Source: Cesiribacter andamanensis AMV16
GTDB taxonomy: Bacteria; Bacteroidota; Bacteroidia; Cytophagales; Cyclobacteriaceae
Assembly: GCF_000348925.1 (NCBI RefSeq)
Contig: NZ_AODQ01000011.1
Span: forward strand, 1-63,343
Reading direction: 5' to 3'
DNA length: 63,343 nucleotides
Shown: piece by piece, positions 7,113 through 16,033 of the stretch
Layout: each line of letters starts with the position of its first letter
Position numbering within the stretch: the first letter of the stretch is position 1
Notes under the pieces: generated by a model
What the model saw: the letters and a program-made list of their open reading frames with translations, nothing else
Told to the model about the DNA's origin: nothing
Databases searched by the model: none
Made by a program: the position numbers and the translations under genes

Positions 7113-8825
7113 ATGAAAAACAACATTCACACCACCTCAAAAAAAATTCTCCTTGAATTTTCGTTGATGCCCCAATTGGCCTTGATGCTGGCCTTGCTAC
7201 TGGCACTCCCCCTATCCTTATATGCCCAGAAGCCAGCGGCCAGTCTGGAGCAGGTGCGCAACGGGGGGGCCAGCAGTCCGGTAAGCCCGGGCAACTGGCA
7301 AAATGGCAACCTCAACGCCAGCCAGGCCCACTTTGTCGAGAGTCACTCGATCCCCTATAGGGCCCTGCTTACCGGTTTGCCCTCCAATACTCGAGTAAGC
7401 CTGACAATGGCTTATGATATTCGTCACAGTGGCCGCAATGCCCTGGACTTTCTTACCCACTTTGACCGCATTGAACCCCATGGTCAATTCTTCCATCCCG
7501 CAGAAGTCATAGACCCTACACTGGGTACTACTTTTGCTGGCCAATTGGCAAGTCCCACCAGCACATTGGAAATCCCCCGTCCTACCCTGTTGCGGGGTGA
7601 TGGGGTACCTGGCACTGTTTGGGATCAGCTCACAGCTGCAAAAAGAGTAATGACCATGTGGGGTGGGTTTATTGAAAGCATCGTCTATGATGGCTCAGGC
7701 GACTTATCGGTTTCCAACTCCGAGCAGCGCATCATTGTGACCTTTATGACTGGCAACTCGGGTGCAGCAGTACTGGCCTGGGGCGGGCACATTGCCAGCC
7801 GCCTGGATTGGGGCTATGACAATGCCGGGGTTCCCTTGTCGGCTGGTGGCATCAGTGGATCGCCCTACCACATGCGCCTGAAAAACTGGACCCTGGGCAA
7901 CTTGGGCAACCAGGACCGCTCCCTGGCTGCCGCAGCCGTAATTGCTCCTCCCGGCTGTGCGCTTACCGGAGCGACTGCAGCTTGTGCCGGAGAGGTCAAC
8001 ACCTATTCTACTACTGAAACTGCCGATTCATACGCCTGGACTTTTGCTGCCAATACCAGCGGTGCTTTTTTCACCAATAGCAATGGAGATAACCTAGGCT
8101 CGTCTGTAACTACTAATACAGGTAGTATTATGGTCAATTCTGGTCCCGGTGGCGGAAGCTATACCGTAAACCTGGTTACAACCAGAAATGGTATATCTTC
8201 CACTGATATTTGCCAAGTAACGGCCATAATTACCGCTATTCCAGCTCGGCCCGATATTACCTATAACCCACCTGCCTGTGACGAAACCACTTTTAGTATA
8301 GAAGTTACCTGTCCCTTGGGTGCTCAATACGAATACAGCAATAACGGGGGCGCAACCTATCAGGCTAGTCCAATCTTTGGCGGCATTGCTGCCGGTGCGG
8401 GCTTTAGTGTTACCGTCCGTGTGGTAGGCACCAGCTGTGTATCAGCCGCTACGCACTGCGGCAACTATGATACTCAGGTATGTTCCGCTTCTGCAGCTGC
8501 CACCAGTCTGGAGAAAGACCAGCAAAGTTCCAGCCAACGCCTCGGCACTGGGGAGCTGAACCTTAAATCAAATGTGAGTGCCTATCCTGTCCCCTTTAAG
8601 GAAAAGCTCAATCTGGAATTTTATTCAGAGCGTGATGGCACTTTCCGGGTAAACCTATATGATATGGGTGGTAAGCTGATCCGGCAATTAAAGGCTGGTA
8701 CTGGCAAAGCAGGTGACCTGCAGCGCATTGAAGTAGATGGTAAAGACCTGGAAGATGGTATGTATTTGGTGGGAGTGGAAAATGGCAGCGAACGCCAAAC
8801 CATTCGCATCATTAAGAAAGAATAG
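7113..8825 (+). CDS. Secreted surface protein, paralogue 2, T9SS cargo
   Basis: 570 residues, intact. The signal peptide is MKNNIHTTSKK followed by a hydrophobic core ending LSLYAQ. Residues 40-275 are nearly identical to paralogue 1 (QVRNGGASSPVSPGNWQNGN, LDFLTHFDRIEPHG, WGGHIASRLDWGYDNAG). One PKD-like segment (CALTGATAACAGEVNTYST) and one Ig-like segment (ITYNPPACDETTFSIEV) follow. The last ~80 residues are a T9SS type A sorting domain (YPVPFKEKLNLEFY, YDMGGKLIRQL, DGMYLVGV, IRIIKKE). This is the only undamaged copy of the three and shows how the others should read. It probably sits on the cell surface or is released; the ligand or activity is unknown. Confidence 0.92.
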   Translation: MKNNIHTTSKKILLEFSLMPQLALMLALLLALPLSLYAQKPAASLEQVRNGGASSPVSPGNWQNGNLNASQAHFVESHSIPYRALLTGLPSNTRVSLTMAYDIRHSGRNALDFLTHFDRIEPHGQFFHPAEVIDPTLGTTFAGQLASPTSTLEIPRPTLLRGDGVPGTVWDQLTAAKRVMTMWGGFIESIVYDGSGDLSVSNSEQRIIVTFMTGNSGAAVLAWGGHIASRLDWGYDNAGVPLSAGGISGSPYHMRLKNWTLGNLGNQDRSLAAAAVIAPPGCALTGATAACAGEVNTYSTTETADSYAWTFAANTSGAFFTNSNGDNLGSSVTTNTGSIMVNSGPGGGSYTVNLVTTRNGISSTDICQVTAIITAIPARPDITYNPPACDETTFSIEVTCPLGAQYEYSNNGGATYQASPIFGGIAAGAGFSVTVRVVGTSCVSAATHCGNYDTQVCSASAAATSLEKDQQSSSQRLGTGELNLKSNVSAYPVPFKEKLNLEFYSERDGTFRVNLYDMGGKLIRQLKAGTGKAGDLQRIEVDGKDLEDGMYLVGVENGSERQTIRIIKKE

Positions 8826-8842
8826 TGCTTTTTGGAGTAGCT

Positions 8843-8880
8843 GTATAGGCACCTGGTACTTCAATTCCAGGTGCCTATAC
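8843..8880 (+). terminator. Perfect 14-bp hairpin after paralogue 2
   Basis: GTATAGGCACCTGG (8843-8856) and its exact reverse complement (8867-8880) around a 10-base loop, 17 bases after the stop codon. There is no T-run, so it may act as a 3' stability hairpin, a weak terminator or a binding site. Confidence 0.5.
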
Positions 8881-9188
8881 CAGCCTCTGTATTCACCAGT
8901 TGGCATCAATCAAAACCACTATTCTTTACCCTCTTCCTTCTTTTACCAATGTTTACAAATTGTTATCTAATAGTGGCTGCAGGCAGCCAGATACTTGAAA
9001 TCCGGTATGGATACGTTTCCCACATTCCTCCATAGAATTCCCTCCTGGTAATACTGAGGATCGTACCTGCTATTGCCGGTATTATTCACTAACCACCTGA
9101 AAGGGTTAGTATCCTTCAATTTGCTTTTTTTTCCAATGACCCTTCCTCTAGTCTCTGTTATCCATTTTTTCAATCAACTCTCCATACA
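8881..9188. other. Gene-free leader of paralogue 3
   Basis: No gene seen. It includes a small hairpin CTAACC/GGTTAG near 9092-9112. The stretch just before the start codon (CATTTTTTCAATCAACTCT) closely matches that before the 4906 gene, evidence that the duplication included the leader. Confidence 0.4.
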
Positions 9189-12100
9189 ATGAATCACGTT
9201 AACACAACTACTGGGCGTTATACCGGGAGGTGTTTAGATCTTCCAATAAAGCGTCTGCGGTATTCTGCAGGCTGGTATGATACTTTCTACAGATCGGGAG
9301 GAAATCTACTTATCTTGAGTCTGATTTTTGCCCTGTCCACCCTGCCAATTTCATCAGCTATTGGCCAAGCGGCCAATCTGGACCAGGTCCGGAATGGTAA
9401 ATATGATAATCCTGTTTCTCCGGGCAATTTCCAAAACGGTAACCTGGGGTTTCAAAATGCCCACTTTATCGAGGGGTACTCCGTTCCGTACAGAGCGGTA
9501 ATGACTGGCCTTACCCCTGGGGTACCGGTTTCGCTTGAAATCGGGTTTGATATTAAACACAGCGGTAAACATGCCCTGGATTATATAACCTCCTATGATC
9601 GGCTGGAACCTCACATATTTTTTGGACATGATCCGGAAACAATTGATCCCACGGTTGGCACCGGGGTTGTGGGTGGGGCCGTCTATGCAGATATCCCTCC
9701 TCCGATCGTAAATAAAAATGTTACCATTGGGGTGATAACCAAATCGCAACCCCTCAGCTCTTATAATGATCTATCTGCTGATGAGAAAAAAATGGCCTTA
9801 TGGGGTGGCAATTTTGCAGCCTCAAACGCAATTGTATACTCAAGCGGGGGCAATCTGGATGTAGCACAATCACAAGCCATAATTGTTGTTTCCTTTACTC
9901 CTACTGCCTCTACAGCAGTACTGGCCTGGGGAGGACATATTGCCAGCAGGCTTGATTGGGGTGATCCTATCACCGGGCCCAATTCAGCTGGTGGCATTAG
10001 TGGTTCCCCTTATCACATGCGACTTCTCGACTGGAACCTGAACAACCTTGGTAATCAGGATAGATCGCTAAAAGCCGATGCTGTTTTTGCACCACCGTTG
10101 GAGTGTCAGGTCACTCCTTTGGTTCAGAATCACTGCGAAGGTGGCAACGCTACCATTACAGCTGCAGTGGCAGAGGGCACCGGCGCCGGACCCTTTACCT
10201 ATGAATTGAAGAAAGGCTCTACAATGGACGCGACTATCCAGACCATTGGGCCAACCGCTCTAAGAATTGTAGAGTTTCAGCTCAATAATGTAGCCCTGGC
10301 AGATGCTGGAAGATATTATGTGGTGATCACAGACAATTTTGGCACCACCTGTCATGATTTTGGCGATCTGAATGTCTTTAGAGATCCTTCGGTTTCTGTT
10401 GCAGCACAGAATGTATGCTCTGGTGGCTCAGCCACCTTCAGAGCCAACATCACCAACCTGCAGGCTGGCGTTAGCTACAGTATAAAATGGCACGAATTTA
10501 ATGCTGCCGGCACCCCCCTTGGGGCGGGTACAGCCGGCACCATCCAAAGCGATGCCATGGGCTACTACTCTACTTTTACAGTCAACAACGCTACAGCTAC
10601 CACCCGCTATGGTGCAGTTGTGATCGATGATGAGGGGATGTCCTGTAATGGACAGGGCTACAATACCTTAACTGTTTATGACGATCCAGCCATAAGCGTT
10701 GGTGCGCAAAATGCCTGTAAAGGAGGCTCTGTTATCTTCAGAGCGGATATCACCAATCTACAGGCAGGAATAAACTATACCATTCGCTGGCATGAGTTCA
10801 ATGCCGCCGGCACCCCCCTGGGGGCAGGTACAGCCGGCACCATCCAAAGCGACGCTATAGGGTATTACTCCACCTACACGGTCAATAATATTTCGGCTAA
10901 TGCCTACTATGGGGCAGTAGTGGTAGATTCCGATGGCAAAGGCTGCGATGGACAGGGCTATAATACTCTTACTGCTTATGATGACCCAACCGTAACGGTA
11001 GGAGCAGAAGCGGAATGCGAAGATGGGTCTGCTACCTTCAGAGCAGACTTGGCTAATCTTGTTCCCGGCTATACCTATAGCATCAGCTGGCATGAGTTCA
11101 ATGCCGCCGGCACCCCCCTGGGGGCAGGTACAGCCGGCACCATTCAAAGTGACGCTACAGGGTATTACTCCACCTTTACGGTGAATAATATAACTTCTAA
11201 TGGCTATTATGGGGCTGTGATTGCAGATACCGGTGGAAAAGGCTGTGATGGCCAGGGCTACAATTCGCTCACAGTAATGCCATGCAGTAAAATTGAGCTG
11301 GAAAAATTAACAGATGGTCTGGTTGACCCCAGCATGCTATGGTCCTTTACTATATCCGAAGGAGATCTTGAAGCACCAGTTACTGAAAGTGTTCTAAATG
11401 ATGCTGACGGCATTCTGTTCGATGGCCTTGTGCTGAGCAGATACGAAACTTATAAAATCTGCGAAACAAATGTTGGCTCAGGATTCAATGTTGTCATTCA
11501 GTACTACGACAGTGAAGGTGTGCTTCAGGATGTTCCCTGGTTCGATCCGGATGTTGTAAACGGAGGGGGAGACTTTAACCAGGGCGAAGCCATGGGCAAT
11601 TATTGCTTCTACATAGGAGCCGGCACGGATCTGGAGCTGCCTGCAAATACGGCTGATGCCACAGAGCCAATCAGGCTCAGGATTAGGATTAATAACATTC
11701 CACCCCCTGGTGGCGATGCCCGCACCCCTGGCTATTGGAAAAACTGGAATTCATGCACTCAGGGCAATCAATACAACAATGTAATGGAGGCTCGTGCCAA
11801 TGGAGGTGATAAAGCGGACTTCTGGTTGCTTGACGACCATTTACCCCATATCCTATGGCAGACAGCCTCAGCTAGGTACGAGATTACTAGCTGCCAGGAA
11901 GCTGTATTAATTCTGGATGAACGCCAGGTAACAGGTAAAAACCAAAAGCTGGCTAGTGATGCAGCCTATAAACTGGCTAAGCACTTGTTGACCTACCAGT
12001 TGAATAAGAAATCTGGCACCTATGAATGTGCAAGCGCTGCAGCCGCAGCTGTGGAAGCAGAGGGACTACTTGCCAGCCTAAATTTCAGAGGAACCCTAAG

Positions 12101-12374
12101 CAGCTATTTGTCAAACAAAGGAAAAGGTGGAGGTGGTGCTCAGTATGCCCGTGCCCTGGAATTAGCCAAGACGCTGGATGCCTACAACAACAACCTGCCT
12201 TGTGGTGCCGGCGCCCGCACCATTGCCGATAAAGAATCCGCTCCAGCCAGCCTGGATTCTAAGCTTCGCATCAGCACCTATCCCAACCCCTTCCGGGGGG
12301 CCACTACCCTTGAATTCAGCTCACCGGTAAAACAAGGGGTGTGCTGCAGGTATATACCATGGATGGCAAAGTAG
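9189..12374 (+). CDS. Large secreted surface protein, paralogue 3 (frameshifted near the C-terminus)
   Basis: 1061 residues as read. A ~37-residue n-region precedes the signal core LLILSLIFALSTLPISSAIGQA. The N-terminal domain is the diverged third copy of the family (QVRNGKYDNPVSPGNFQNGN, SIGFDIKHSGKHALDY-like region, WGGHIASRLDWG, ISGSPYHMRL). Three Ig-like repeats of about 100 residues lie at residues 400-696. A beta-rich domain opening SKIELEKLTDG and a GYWKN-type domain (TPGYWKNWNSC, about residue 846) follow. The sorting domain starts STYPNPFRGATTLEFSSPVK but runs out of frame after 12332: the run of four A at 12329-12332 would need five to give K-T-R-G-V as in the 13242 protein. It is probably T9SS cargo, damaged in its last ~60 residues. 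Confidence 0.88.
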   Translation: MNHVNTTTGRYTGRCLDLPIKRLRYSAGWYDTFYRSGGNLLILSLIFALSTLPISSAIGQAANLDQVRNGKYDNPVSPGNFQNGNLGFQNAHFIEGYSVPYRAVMTGLTPGVPVSLEIGFDIKHSGKHALDYITSYDRLEPHIFFGHDPETIDPTVGTGVVGGAVYADIPPPIVNKNVTIGVITKSQPLSSYNDLSADEKKMALWGGNFAASNAIVYSSGGNLDVAQSQAIIVVSFTPTASTAVLAWGGHIASRLDWGDPITGPNSAGGISGSPYHMRLLDWNLNNLGNQDRSLKADAVFAPPLECQVTPLVQNHCEGGNATITAAVAEGTGAGPFTYELKKGSTMDATIQTIGPTALRIVEFQLNNVALADAGRYYVVITDNFGTTCHDFGDLNVFRDPSVSVAAQNVCSGGSATFRANITNLQAGVSYSIKWHEFNAAGTPLGAGTAGTIQSDAMGYYSTFTVNNATATTRYGAVVIDDEGMSCNGQGYNTLTVYDDPAISVGAQNACKGGSVIFRADITNLQAGINYTIRWHEFNAAGTPLGAGTAGTIQSDAIGYYSTYTVNNISANAYYGAVVVDSDGKGCDGQGYNTLTAYDDPTVTVGAEAECEDGSATFRADLANLVPGYTYSISWHEFNAAGTPLGAGTAGTIQSDATGYYSTFTVNNITSNGYYGAVIADTGGKGCDGQGYNSLTVMPCSKIELEKLTDGLVDPSMLWSFTISEGDLEAPVTESVLNDADGILFDGLVLSRYETYKICETNVGSGFNVVIQYYDSEGVLQDVPWFDPDVVNGGGDFNQGEAMGNYCFYIGAGTDLELPANTADATEPIRLRIRINNIPPPGGDARTPGYWKNWNSCTQGNQYNNVMEARANGGDKADFWLLDDHLPHILWQTASARYEITSCQEAVLILDERQVTGKNQKLASDAAYKLAKHLLTYQLNKKSGTYECASAAAAAVEAEGLLASLNFRGTLSSYLSNKGKGGGGAQYARALELAKTLDAYNNNLPCGAGARTIADKESAPASLDSKLRISTYPNPFRGATTLEFSSPVKQGVCCRYIPWMAK
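10396..11276 (+). repeat. Three tandem ~300-bp Ig-like repeats inside paralogue 3
   Basis: Units of 100 codons recur with a period of ~300 bases. The segment encoding WHEFNAAGTPLGAGTAGTIQ is nearly identical in DNA in all three (near 10490, 10790 and 11090), while flanks vary. This suggests recent unit duplication or conversion and gives a substrate for length change by recombination. Confidence 0.85.
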
Positions 12375-12520
12375 TAAGCGAGCTCTTTAAGGGCGATATG
12401 GAAGCCGGCCAGACCTATAAGGCCGACTTCAAACTGGAAAATAGAAGCGCTCAAATGTTCTTCTATATTCTTCGCACAGATCAGGGCAACCAGGTAGGTC
12501 GCATTATTTCGCTGGAATAA
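12333..12520 (+). pseudogene. Out-of-frame end of the paralogue 3 sorting domain
   Basis: In the next frame the sequence continues GVLQVYTMDGKVVSELFKG ... YILRTDQGNQVGRIISLE and stops at 12520, matching the end of the 13242 protein almost residue for residue. One missing A upstream separates it from its gene. Confidence 0.8.
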
Positions 12521-12543
12521 TTGTTCCCACCCTGTCTGGCCCC

Positions 12544-12573
12544 AAAGCCCCGCCTCCCCGGCGGGGCTTTTTT
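12544..12573 (+). terminator. Intrinsic terminator after paralogue 3
   Basis: Perfect stem AAAGCCCCGCC/GGCGGGGCTTT with a five-base loop and T-run. Confidence 0.88.
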
Positions 12574-13241
12574 ATGGTAACTTTCGGCAGTCCGATAGCT
12601 TTTCGCCTGATGTATAGGCTACTAAACAACAGATTCTGAACACCACTTTTCCTGGCTCATACTACCGGAGTCCTGCCCCACTCCACCCCTATCCCTACTA
12701 GTAATAGCCCGGCGGATGGAGGATCAATGCTCCTCCTTCACTCCTGAATGATGCGCTAAGAAGCCTGCTTGTAGCAGCCCCTGCTTTAGGCTAATACCCC
12801 CAGGCAACAGGGTCTGCATTCCCTAAACTACACCGTTTAATTAAATCAATATTTTTTTAAATTATTCTTCAGTAATTAAAATCAAAACCATTGACAATCA
12901 GTTTATTATACTGTACCTTAACATTATATACTAAACACACTTTAGCCCTACGTATGGCATAAGCTCCTATCCAATTTTTTTCGTATGCGCTACCGATCCC
13001 TGTTCCCCCACCTCCCGCTGAAAGACCCGCTCTCCGGCGGCCTGCTCTACCCCCGCTGACCCGATGTTGAGGTTTCTGGCACTACTTTTAGCTGCCAGGC
13101 CTATGCCCTGTATGCCGTTTGCCTTACAAATGCACCATTTTTTTGGGGCCCGGACTCCTTGTGCCTTTTTTTTCAGAGCACCGGCGCCTTATCCTTCCAA
13201 TTCCATTCAACACTATTTTTTTAAAGTCAGCATTTCACCCT
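12574..13241. other. Gene-free region: promoter and leader of the SprB-repeat gene
   Basis: No gene seen. The 12835-12945 stretch is AT-rich and carries a promoter-like site. About 320 bases of leader follow, with one small hairpin CTGGCA/TGCCAG (13076-13098). Confidence 0.45.
12891..12921 (+). promoter_or_regulatory. Promoter candidate for the 13242 gene
   Basis: TTGAC at 12891, a 20-base spacer after TTG, then TACCTTAA at 12914-12921. The match to TTG/TAnnTTTG is partial. The distance to the start codon is ~320 bases, as for the 3125 and 4906 genes. Confidence 0.38.
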
Positions 13242-15650
13242 ATGAAAAACAATCACCAACCTAAGCTGATGGGCTTCTGTTGCCCTTCCTCCCCCTCATC
13301 CAACACTTCCATTTGGGCCCAGCCCCTGTTACGGCTCTGGCTTATGCTTTGTATTGTAAGTCTGAGCGCTGGGGCCGCGCTAGCACAACTGCCGCCCCCG
13401 GAACGCTGCGTATCCCAAGACCTGACCATTATTGGTGCCAGCGTGGTGGGCAATGGCTGCGTTACCTGCGAACCAGGGCAAACGATCACCTCCACGCTTT
13501 CGCTGCAGATCCATAACAAAACCGGCTCGCACCGAACCGCCTTCTCTTTTTGGGGAACGCTGGAAATTTGGAGCGGTGGAGTCCTCGTTTCTTCCATGGA
13601 TGTGAATGATTGTAATGATGATGGCTTTCCCGGTGGCACCACCACAGGCTTTGAATCGTTTGAGGTTACCTATACATGCGGCGACCAGATCAAGCTCACC
13701 AACATTTACATGGCCTGGACCGATGCTGCGGATATCGGCCGGAATCAGTGCCCCGCCATCGAAGCAAATCCTGATAAGATTGCGCCAAAATGCGGCACAC
13801 TGCAGGAAATTGTGGTGGCTACCCCCCTCTTCGCCTCAGCAGAGGCAGGTACCATCGCCTGCCATGGCGGCACCACAACGCTTACTGCCCTTGCAACCGG
13901 CGGTACAGCACCCTATCAGTATAGCATCAATGGCGGAGCCAGCTGGCAATCCTCACCTGCCTTTACCGTAGGCGATGGCAGCTATACTATACTGGTAAAA
14001 GATGCCATGGGCTGTACAGCCGAATCGGATGAAGTGCTTGTTTCCCAACCTGATGAACTGCTTGCTGGTGCCAGCGCAGGCGCCATTATGTGCCATGGCG
14101 GCAGCACTACCCTTACCGCTTCGGCCACAGGGGGTACAAGCCCCTACCTGTACAGCATTGATGGGGGCAGTAGCTGGCAGGCCTCTCCTGAATTTACAGT
14201 TAGCAGCGGCACCTACACCGTTCTGGTAAAGGATGCCATGGAGTGTACAGATGCCGCTAGCCCACTTACAATTGGCCAGCCCGCTGCCCTGATCGCCGAT
14301 GCTGAGGCGGGCACCATTTCCTGCCATGCCGGCACCACCACCCTTACCGCATCGGCTACAGGGGGTACTCCGCCCTATGCCTATAGTATAGACGGAGGCA
14401 CTACCTGGCAGCCCGATCCCGCCTTTACAGTAAGTGCCGGCACCCATACCGTACTGGTGCAGGATGCTAATTTGTGCAGAGATGATGTAGTGATTAGCAT
14501 TGGAGATCCCGATGCTCTGGTGGCGGGTGCCACCCACGGCACCATTGCCTGCCATGGCGGCACTACCACGCTGGAAGCCTCTGCCAGCGGAGGTACCAGC
14601 CCTTATGAATTTAGCATTGATGGGGGTAGCAGCTGGCAGTCTGAAAGTAGTTTTACCGTAGAGGCTGGCACCTACACCATCACTGTACGGGATGCCATGG
14701 GCTGTATGGATGCCACCGACCCAATTCCCATTGGCGAGCCTTCGGCGGTTGAAATCACCGCTGTGGTACCCACCGATGTTAGCTGTGACGGACCCGCTAC
14801 CGGCACCATTACCGTTACGGCCAGCGGGGGCACCGGCAGCCTGGAGTACAGCCTGGACAACAGCAGCTGGCAGCCGGGCAATGTATTCACAGAGCTTACC
14901 GCCGGAGCCTATACCGTGTATGTGCGGGATGCCAACCTGTGCCCCGCTCAGGCATCGGTTACCATTAATCCGGCCATGAACTGCCTTGCCGAAGGCTGTA
15001 CGCTGGGTTACTGGAAAAATCATACCGACAGATGGTGTGATGCCTATTCACCCGAAACGGTCTACGGCAGCATCTTTACGGCAGCCCCTGCAAGGCTTAG
15101 AAATCTTACCTTCCTACAGGTACTTAACCTGCAGGGAGGTGGCATCTATAACCTGGCCCGCCAGTCGGTAGCTGCGCTGCTCAATGCCTGCCATCCTAAT
15201 GTAGACTATGAATTAAGCACCAGTGCCATCATTGAGGGCGTAAACGCTGCATTCCTGAATGGTACCGCCGGAGCCTATGCAACCTACCTGGATGGCCTGA
15301 ATAATGCCGGCTGTCCGCTAGGGGGCACACCGGCTACTACTTCAGCGCGCACTCTTCCCGGCAAAGAGGCTGGTTCCGGTCTGGATTCCGAGCTTCGCAT
15401 CAGCACCTACCCCAACCCCTTCCGGGGGGCAACTACCCTTGAGTTTAGCTCACCGGTGAAAACCAGAGGTGTGCTAGAGGTATTCACCATGGATGGTAAG
15501 GAAGTAAGTGTTCTCTTTAGAGGCGACATGGAAGCCGGCCAGACCTATAAGGCCGAATTCAGACTGGAAAATAGAAGTTCTCAACTGTTCTTCTACATTC
15601 TTCGCACGGATCAGGGCAACCAGGTAGGCCGTGTTATTTCCCTGGAATAA
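13242..15650 (+). CDS. SprB-repeat surface protein, T9SS cargo
   Basis: 802 residues from the ATG at 13242, chosen because it is followed by a clear signal peptide (RLWLMLCIVSLSAGAALAQ). An N-terminal beta-sandwich-like domain (residues 30-190) with paired Cys comes first. Then five ~77-residue SprB-type repeats appear, each with CHGGTTTLTASATGG, PYxYSIDGGSSWQ and a YTVLVKDAMGC-like end. A Cys-GYWKNH domain (EGCTLGYWKNHTDRWCD, about residue 585) and a type A sorting domain (STYPNPFRGATTLEF ... GRVISLE) follow. SprB repeats are named after the mobile gliding adhesin of Flavobacterium, so an adhesin role at the cell surface is likely. The protein is much shorter than true SprB (thousands of residues). 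Confidence 0.92.
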   Translation: MKNNHQPKLMGFCCPSSPSSNTSIWAQPLLRLWLMLCIVSLSAGAALAQLPPPERCVSQDLTIIGASVVGNGCVTCEPGQTITSTLSLQIHNKTGSHRTAFSFWGTLEIWSGGVLVSSMDVNDCNDDGFPGGTTTGFESFEVTYTCGDQIKLTNIYMAWTDAADIGRNQCPAIEANPDKIAPKCGTLQEIVVATPLFASAEAGTIACHGGTTTLTALATGGTAPYQYSINGGASWQSSPAFTVGDGSYTILVKDAMGCTAESDEVLVSQPDELLAGASAGAIMCHGGSTTLTASATGGTSPYLYSIDGGSSWQASPEFTVSSGTYTVLVKDAMECTDAASPLTIGQPAALIADAEAGTISCHAGTTTLTASATGGTPPYAYSIDGGTTWQPDPAFTVSAGTHTVLVQDANLCRDDVVISIGDPDALVAGATHGTIACHGGTTTLEASASGGTSPYEFSIDGGSSWQSESSFTVEAGTYTITVRDAMGCMDATDPIPIGEPSAVEITAVVPTDVSCDGPATGTITVTASGGTGSLEYSLDNSSWQPGNVFTELTAGAYTVYVRDANLCPAQASVTINPAMNCLAEGCTLGYWKNHTDRWCDAYSPETVYGSIFTAAPARLRNLTFLQVLNLQGGGIYNLARQSVAALLNACHPNVDYELSTSAIIEGVNAAFLNGTAGAYATYLDGLNNAGCPLGGTPATTSARTLPGKEAGSGLDSELRISTYPNPFRGATTLEFSSPVKTRGVLEVFTMDGKEVSVLFRGDMEAGQTYKAEFRLENRSSQLFFYILRTDQGNQVGRVISLE
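13830..14985 (+). repeat. Five tandem SprB-type repeats (period ~231 bp)
   Basis: The Cys-His-Gly-Gly opening recurs near 13860, 14091, 14322 and 14550, and a diverged fifth unit opens near 14783. The period is ~77 codons. Confidence 0.85.
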
Positions 15651-15671
15651 TACTCAATTCTCCACTTTAGC

Positions 15672-15705
15672 AAAAAGCCCTGCCAGTTTTGGCGGGGCTT
15701 TTTTT
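15672..15705 (+). terminator. Intrinsic terminator after the SprB-repeat gene
   Basis: Stem AAAAAGCCCTGCC/GGCGGGGCTTTTT (one G-T pair), loop AGTTTT and a T-run. Confidence 0.85.
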
Positions 15706-16033
15706 GTTGGCAAGGCCGGTCTGTTTTGCGATCTGCAGAGCAACGCGCCAACTTGTTTACATTCAGTACCGTAGTACTTCATAGGGACTCCCTAGCTTCG
15801 GTCCCTTTGTACCTACGCTACATTTCGGTCAGGGCCTGTTTTAGGCTGTACTACTCTTTCTGCTCCTTCCTCAGCCGGCACGTGTTTGCCATACGGGCTG
15901 CTGCAGCCCAAAGGCCAGCTCGTGTATGTAAAAAAGATGGAAAATAGTTCAGATCAATGTTAAACCTTTAATGCCGGCACGCATCTATACCTGGACGATG
16001 TCTATGTTTGTTGAGCAGATCAAAATTTTTGTA
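15706..16033. other. Gene-free leader of the TonB-type receptor gene
   Basis: No real gene; a 73-codon frame at 15726 lacks any recognisable feature. A TACATTCA box (15758-15765) recurs here without a well-spaced TTG. Inverted repeats such as GGGAC/GTCCC (around 15785-15812) and GGGCTGC/GCAGCCC (near 15897) suggest a structured leader. Confidence 0.4.

Noticed and set aside
10396-11276. CRISPR or satellite-like repeat from the 300-base periodicity
   Set aside because: The period corresponds to 100 codons in frame and the units encode Ig-like domains.
15726-15947. A 73-codon frame before the receptor gene
   Set aside because: Composition is unlike the neighbours, no motif or signal is visible, and it lies in a hairpin-rich leader.
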